Assembly (NCBI RefSeq): GCF_030345075.1
Contig: NZ_CP128361.1
Location: 930,001-994,000 of the forward strand
From: Solwaraspora sp. WMMA2065
Lineage (GTDB): Bacteria > Actinomycetota > Actinomycetes > Mycobacteriales > Micromonosporaceae
Length of the DNA: 64,000 nt
Reading direction: 5' to 3'
Each line of letters begins with the position of its first letter. Positions within the stretch are counted from its first letter, which is position 1. The translations under genes were made by a program, and so were the position numbers. The notes under the pieces were generated by a model. That model was not told the origin of the DNA. It worked only from the letters and a program-made list of their open reading frames with translations, and searched no databases. Shown here piece by piece: positions 61,119-64,000 of the stretch.

Positions 61119-62300
61119 TCAGCGCTCAGTGGCTCGATGGCGCGGCAGGTGCCCGGCGCGGACCAGACAGCCGAGGGTGTCGCAGATGACCCGGGTGGCG
61201 ATCAGCGAGGTGATCTCGGCGTTGTCGTACGGCGGCGAGCACTCCACCACCTCGATGCCCGCCAACGGCCGTTCGGCGATCAGCTGGATGAACTTGAGGA
61301 CTTCGCGGGGCAGGAAGCCGCCCGGTTCGGGCCAGCCGGTGCCGGGCACGAACGCGGCGTCCAGGCAGTCCACGTCGAACGACAGCCAGACCGCCTCGGC
61401 GCCGTCCCAGGCGACTTCGAGGGCCTTCTCGGCGGCGGCCTCGATGCCCATCTCGACGCAGTCGGTGACCGTCATGATCGTGGTGCCGCGTTCCCGGCCG
61501 ACCTTGACCCCGGGGCGGGGCGCCTGCCAGCCGCCGATGCCGATCTGCACCAGGTTCTTCGGCGGCACGTTCGGGATGTCGGTGGCGTGGAACCACGGGG
61601 TGGTGTGCATCCGCTCGTCGAGGTCGGTCTCCTGGGTGTCGACGTGCCGGTCGAAGTGGATGATGCCCAGGTTGCCGTCGAGGTGTTCGGCGACCCCGCG
61701 CACCGTCGGGTAGCCGATCGAGTGGTCCCCGCCGAGCACCACCGGGAAGGCCCCGGAGGAGTAGACGTGGCTGACCGCCTTGGAGATCTGGTCGAAGGTC
61801 TTCTCGATGTTCGCCGGGATGGTGAAGACGTCACCGAGGTCGGCGATCGTGATCGACTCGCGCAGGTCGACGCCGAGTTCGAACGAGTACGGCCCGTACA
61901 GCGCGGAGATCTTGCGGATACCCTGCGGCCCGAACCGGGTTCCCGAGCGGTACGTCGTGCCACCGTCGAACGGCGCGCCGAGCACCGCCACGTCGTACTC
62001 GCCGCAGCGGCGCACGTCCTCGACGTACGGTGCCTTCAGGAAGGTGTTGATCCCGGCGAAGTGCGGCAGCTCGCCACGGGAGAACGTCGGGATCCGCTTG
62101 TCGACGATCGAATCGGCACCGGGCAGGCCGTACTCCAGGCCCCGGGCGATCTCCTCTTCCCACTTGGTGGTGGGCAGTTCGGCCTCGCGGGCGACCGCGT
62201 ACGCTGCCTCCGGGCCGTAGTTGCCGTGCAGCTCGGGTTGGTCGCTGGGCTGCTGGTCGCGGTGCTGGTGATAGTGGTGATGATGGTGGTGCAAGCCCAC
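61119..62300 (-). CDS. gdmH: Agmatinase-family enzyme, probable nickel guanidine hydrolase
   Basis: 393 residues, ureohydrolase fold. Metal ligands are in VVLGGDHSIGYPT, HFDRHVDTQE (agmatinases usually have DAH, not DRH) and SFDVDCLDAAFVPGTGWPEPGG. The Trp in GTGWPEPGG, the length (about 390) and the roughly 100-residue N-terminal region differ from classical agmatinase and fit the cyanobacterial guanidine hydrolase type, which splits guanidine to urea and ammonia. The N terminus is MGLHHHHHHYHQHRD, a natural metal-binding run. GTG 62300 follows GGAGG by seven bases. The gene lies directly behind a guanidine-I riboswitch and ahead of an importer. Confidence 0.82.
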   Translation of the reverse strand: MGLHHHHHHYHQHRDQQPSDQPELHGNYGPEAAYAVAREAELPTTKWEEEIARGLEYGLPGADSIVDKRIPTFSRGELPHFAGINTFLKAPYVEDVRRCGEYDVAVLGAPFDGGTTYRSGTRFGPQGIRKISALYGPYSFELGVDLRESITIADLGDVFTIPANIEKTFDQISKAVSHVYSSGAFPVVLGGDHSIGYPTVRGVAEHLDGNLGIIHFDRHVDTQETDLDERMHTTPWFHATDIPNVPPKNLVQIGIGGWQAPRPGVKVGRERGTTIMTVTDCVEMGIEAAAEKALEVAWDGAEAVWLSFDVDCLDAAFVPGTGWPEPGGFLPREVLKFIQLIAERPLAGIEVVECSPPYDNAEITSLIATRVICDTLGCLVRAGHLPRHRATER

Positions 62301-62321
62301 GGGGCACCTCCGAATGAGGGC

Positions 62322-62340
62322 CTGGCTGAGGCACAGCCAG
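62322..62340 (-). promoter_or_regulatory. Expression-platform hairpin between riboswitch and ribosome site
   Basis: Perfect 7-base arms CTGGCTG and CAGCCAG with loop TGCCT, placed between the conserved 3' end of the riboswitch and the GGAGG ribosome site. It may be part of the switch output (inference). Confidence 0.45.
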
Positions 62341-62349
62341 ACATCCGGC

Positions 62350-62482
62350 TGCCTCCCGGGCTTTTGTCCCGCCGTGGAACGCCGCCCGCCACGCTGGCGG
62401 CCCGACGCCTGCACCTCTCGGACCTGTCCCGTCCCCGGCTGCCCGTGCCTGGCTGCCCGGCGGCGGCGGAACCCTAGGTGCG
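62350..62482 (-). ncRNA. Guanidine-I (ykkC) riboswitch
   Basis: Read on the minus strand, the conserved blocks occur in the right order: CTAGGGTTCCG near 62477, GGTCCGAGAG (62424-62415), then ACGGCGGGACAAAA and GCCCGGGAGG ending near 62351. The P1 helix can be drawn: GCACCT (62481-62476) pairs exactly with AGGTGC (62416-62411), and a CCGCC/GGCGG hairpin is inserted before the last block. These match the guanidine-I aptamer, which turns on guanidine export, import or breakdown genes when guanidinium binds. It is the leader of the hydrolase/importer operon. Confidence 0.93.
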
Positions 62483-62530
62483 CCTCACCGTTGGTGAGTC
62501 ACCCCGGAGTAGACGCCGCTGTGGTTTCGG

Positions 62531-63478
62531 TCACTTTGCCGACCCGTTGCCGTCGGGTATCGGCTGCGCCCGGGCGGCCAGGTCGGACCAGACCCGCTCG
62601 TACGCAACGACGTGCGCCGGCTGGTCGAGGTGCATCGTCCCGGTCAGGGTGTCGAGCCGGACCAGCCCCGACCCGGCCGGCCGCCGTCCGGGGACCGTCG
62701 TGGCGGCGGCGAAGCGCAGCAGGGTGAACGGGTTGGTCATGCCGGCGTGCGCGCCGCCGGACAGCGGCAGGACCCGTACCGAGATCCCCGGCCTGATCGC
62801 GAGCGCCCGCAGGTGGTCGAGTTGCGCCCGCGCCGTCGCGTCGTTGCCGACGGTACGCCGCAGCGCCCCCTCGCCGACGATCGCCTGCACCGCCGGCGGA
62901 TGCGGGTGGGTCAGCAGGTGCCGCTGCCGCGCCGCCAGCTGGTCGAGGCGGGCGGCGATGTCGTCGTCGCTGCGCAGACCGGCCGGGCAGCGCAGCAGCG
63001 CCTCGGCGTACCCCGGGGTCTGCAGCAGGTCCGGCAGCGTCGCCTGGCCGTAGCAGCGGATGAGCGTCGCGGACTGTTCGAACACCGGGTACGGGTCGGC
63101 GTCGATCGGCAGTCCGGCCAGCCCGTCGTGCCACCAGCGCCCGCCGCTGGGGCGGTCGATCTCCGCCGCGAGGGCGAGCAGCCGTTCCCGGGTCTCGTCG
63201 TCGGCCCGGTACAGCCGGCACATCGCTGACATGTCCGCTTCGGTCCAGCGCACCCGCGGGTCGCCGGCCTCGATTCGCCAGAGCGTGCTGTTGCCGCGTC
63301 GCAGCTTGTCGGCGGCGACGTCCTGGGACAGCCCGGCCTCGTACCGCAACGCCGCCAGGCACCGTCCCACCTGCCGCCGCAGCAGGGCCGTCCCGCCGGC
63401 CTGCGCGTTGATGCCCGCCGTCCGGGCAGCTCTCCCGTTGTACGTCTTCGCCCGTCGGCCGTCACCCCTGCCAGTCAT
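62531..63478 (-). CDS. XRE-family regulator with DUF5753 domain
   Basis: 315 residues. The helix-turn-helix is near residues 35-85 (LRYEAGLSQDVAADKLRRGNSTLWRIEAGD). The DUF5753 sensory domain follows (DADPYPVFEQSATLIRCYGQATLPDLLQTPGYAEAL, ATARAQLDHLRALAIRPGISVRVLPL). Such regulators usually pair with a DUF397 gene. Here the partner is instead the divergent AlpA-like gene, with a dyad between them. The first 30 residues are basic and not conserved, so a later start is possible. Target unknown. Confidence 0.85.
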   Translation of the reverse strand: MTGRGDGRRAKTYNGRAARTAGINAQAGGTALLRRQVGRCLAALRYEAGLSQDVAADKLRRGNSTLWRIEAGDPRVRWTEADMSAMCRLYRADDETRERLLALAAEIDRPSGGRWWHDGLAGLPIDADPYPVFEQSATLIRCYGQATLPDLLQTPGYAEALLRCPAGLRSDDDIAARLDQLAARQRHLLTHPHPPAVQAIVGEGALRRTVGNDATARAQLDHLRALAIRPGISVRVLPLSGGAHAGMTNPFTLLRFAAATTVPGRRPAGSGLVRLDTLTGTMHLDQPAHVVAYERVWSDLAARAQPIPDGNGSAK

Positions 63479-63500
63479 ACCCGATAGCGTGAAGCATTAG

Positions 63501-63527
63501 TTGCTCAAAGGCAATGCCTTAGGGCAA
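63501..63527. promoter_or_regulatory. 27-bp dyad between XRE and AlpA-like genes
   Basis: TTGCTCAAAGGCA and TGCCTTAGGGCAA around a central A; 11 of 13 positions pair. It lies 23 bases before the XRE start and 19 before the AlpA-like start, so it can control both. Confidence 0.6.
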
Positions 63528-63545
63528 CTCCTTAGCGTCTGTTGA

Positions 63546-63743
63546 GTGGACCTGGTCGGCACCTCGGAGTTGCGCGCGATGCTGGGTACGCCCGAGAAGC
63601 CGGTGAGCAAGCAGCGGGCGTACGTGGTCAGCCGGTCCAAGGGATTTCCCGATCCGGTAGCGCGGCTGGCGCAAGGCCCGGTGTGGTTGAAGGCCGATGT
63701 CGAGCGGTGGATTCAGGAGAACCGGCCGCCCCGGGTCAGCTGA
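63546..63743 (+). CDS. AlpA/excisionase-like small DNA-binding protein
   Basis: 65 residues from GTG 63546. It has the AlpA/HTH_17 outline: LVGTSELRAMLG at the first helix pair, SKQRAYVVSRSKGFPDPVARLAQGPVWLKADVERWIQEN with the typical final W-x3-DVERW. Proteins of this kind act as excisionases or small regulators. No integrase is next to it in the window. It is divergent from the XRE gene. Confidence 0.7.
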   Translation: MDLVGTSELRAMLGTPEKPVSKQRAYVVSRSKGFPDPVARLAQGPVWLKADVERWIQENRPPRVS

Positions 63744-63826
63744 GCCGCGTACCGTCGTGATCCCGCGGTGGCCATAATGTGGGAAGCTGCTCCCGAATTG
63801 CGAGACAGCCGGTCTATCGTCGGAGC

Positions 63827-64000
63827 ATGTCAGCTGTATACACGCACGGTCATCACGAGTCGGTGCTGCGCTCCCACCGCTGGCGTACCGCCGAGAACTC
63901 GGCCGCGTACCTGCTGCCGCACCTGCGGCCCGGCCAGGCGTTGCTCGACATCGGCGCCGGTCCCGGCACCATCACCATGGACCTCGCCGCGCTCGTCGCT
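63827..64000 (+). CDS. SAM-dependent methyltransferase (partial, runs off the window)
   Basis: The first 58 residues are present. HRWRTAENSAAYLLPHLRPGQALLDIGAGPGTITMDLA contains motif I of class I methyltransferases (DIGAGPGT). It resembles the UbiE/Menaquinone-type methyltransferases found in actinobacteria. TATCGT (63815-63820) ends six bases before ATG 63827, so it is probably leaderless. The rest lies beyond the window. Confidence 0.8.
   Translation, partial: MSAVYTHGHHESVLRSHRWRTAENSAAYLLPHLRPGQALLDIGAGPGTITMDLAALVA

Noticed and set aside
61119-62414. Longer reading of the hydrolase upstream of GTG 62300
   Set aside because: It would translate the 3' end of the riboswitch and the ribosome site, and it has no start signal.

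Overview
The window is a chromosomal stretch of a high-GC actinobacterium, most likely of the family Micromonosporaceae. The evidence is the very high GC content, the many GTG starts and ATGA/GTGA overlaps, the phosphatidylinositol-mannoside genes, the families DUF397, DUF1206, DUF3618 and DUF4235, and a gene order (thrS, HIT, pgsA, acyltransferase, pimA ... pdxS, pdxT, yebC ... ruvCAB, yajC, secDF, apt, relA, cyclophilin, MBL hydrolase, hisS) that matches the conserved mycobacterial/actinobacterial backbone. No rRNA, tRNA, CRISPR array, insertion sequence or complete prophage was seen. Layout. 1-4.9 kb: a tightly coupled heptose cluster (GmhA-like isomerase, fused HldE, short-chain dehydrogenase, family 9 glycosyltransferase) running into a type IB topoisomerase. 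4.8-18 kb: housekeeping and membrane genes (TerC, RecQ, GH3 N-acetylhexosaminidase, sugar dehydrogenase, MscS, a holin-like/DUF3618/DUF4235 operon, cold-shock protein, aldo/keto reductase, adenosine-deaminase-like enzyme). 18.4-21.8 kb: a two-component system and a CFA-type methyltransferase. 22-34.7 kb: thrS-HIT, then an inserted block (TetR, epimerase, EF-G2), then the phosphatidylinositol-mannoside genes, PLP synthase and yebC. 34.7-36.9 kb: a small accessory patch with DUF397, a decayed regulator, an orphan VapB-like antitoxin, a large palindrome and a lipoprotein. 37-50.6 kb: ruvCAB with an SOS box, sec genes, apt, relA, two membrane cyclophilins and hisS. 50.8-58.2 kb: acyl-ACP desaturase behind a 37-bp dyad operator, the complete urtABCDE urea transporter, a thioesterase/HxlR pair and a VOC protein. 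58.2-62.5 kb: the most notable system, described next. 62.5-64 kb: a divergent XRE / AlpA-like pair and the start of a methyltransferase. The key system is on the minus strand at 62.5-58.3 kb. A guanidine-I (ykkC) riboswitch with its conserved blocks intact precedes an agmatinase-family enzyme whose motifs fit a nickel-dependent guanidine hydrolase, followed by a lipoprotein/permease/ATPase importer. The enzyme carries a natural histidine run at its N terminus. With the urea importer about 2 kb away, this reads as a guanidine and urea scavenging locus: guanidine is sensed by RNA, imported, and split to urea and ammonia. No urease and no nickel-insertion chaperones are in the window. A second theme is transcription without a 5' leader. 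About ten genes have a TANNNT-like -10 hexamer ending 6-7 nt before the start codon, so many starts here were chosen on that basis rather than on a Shine-Dalgarno sequence.
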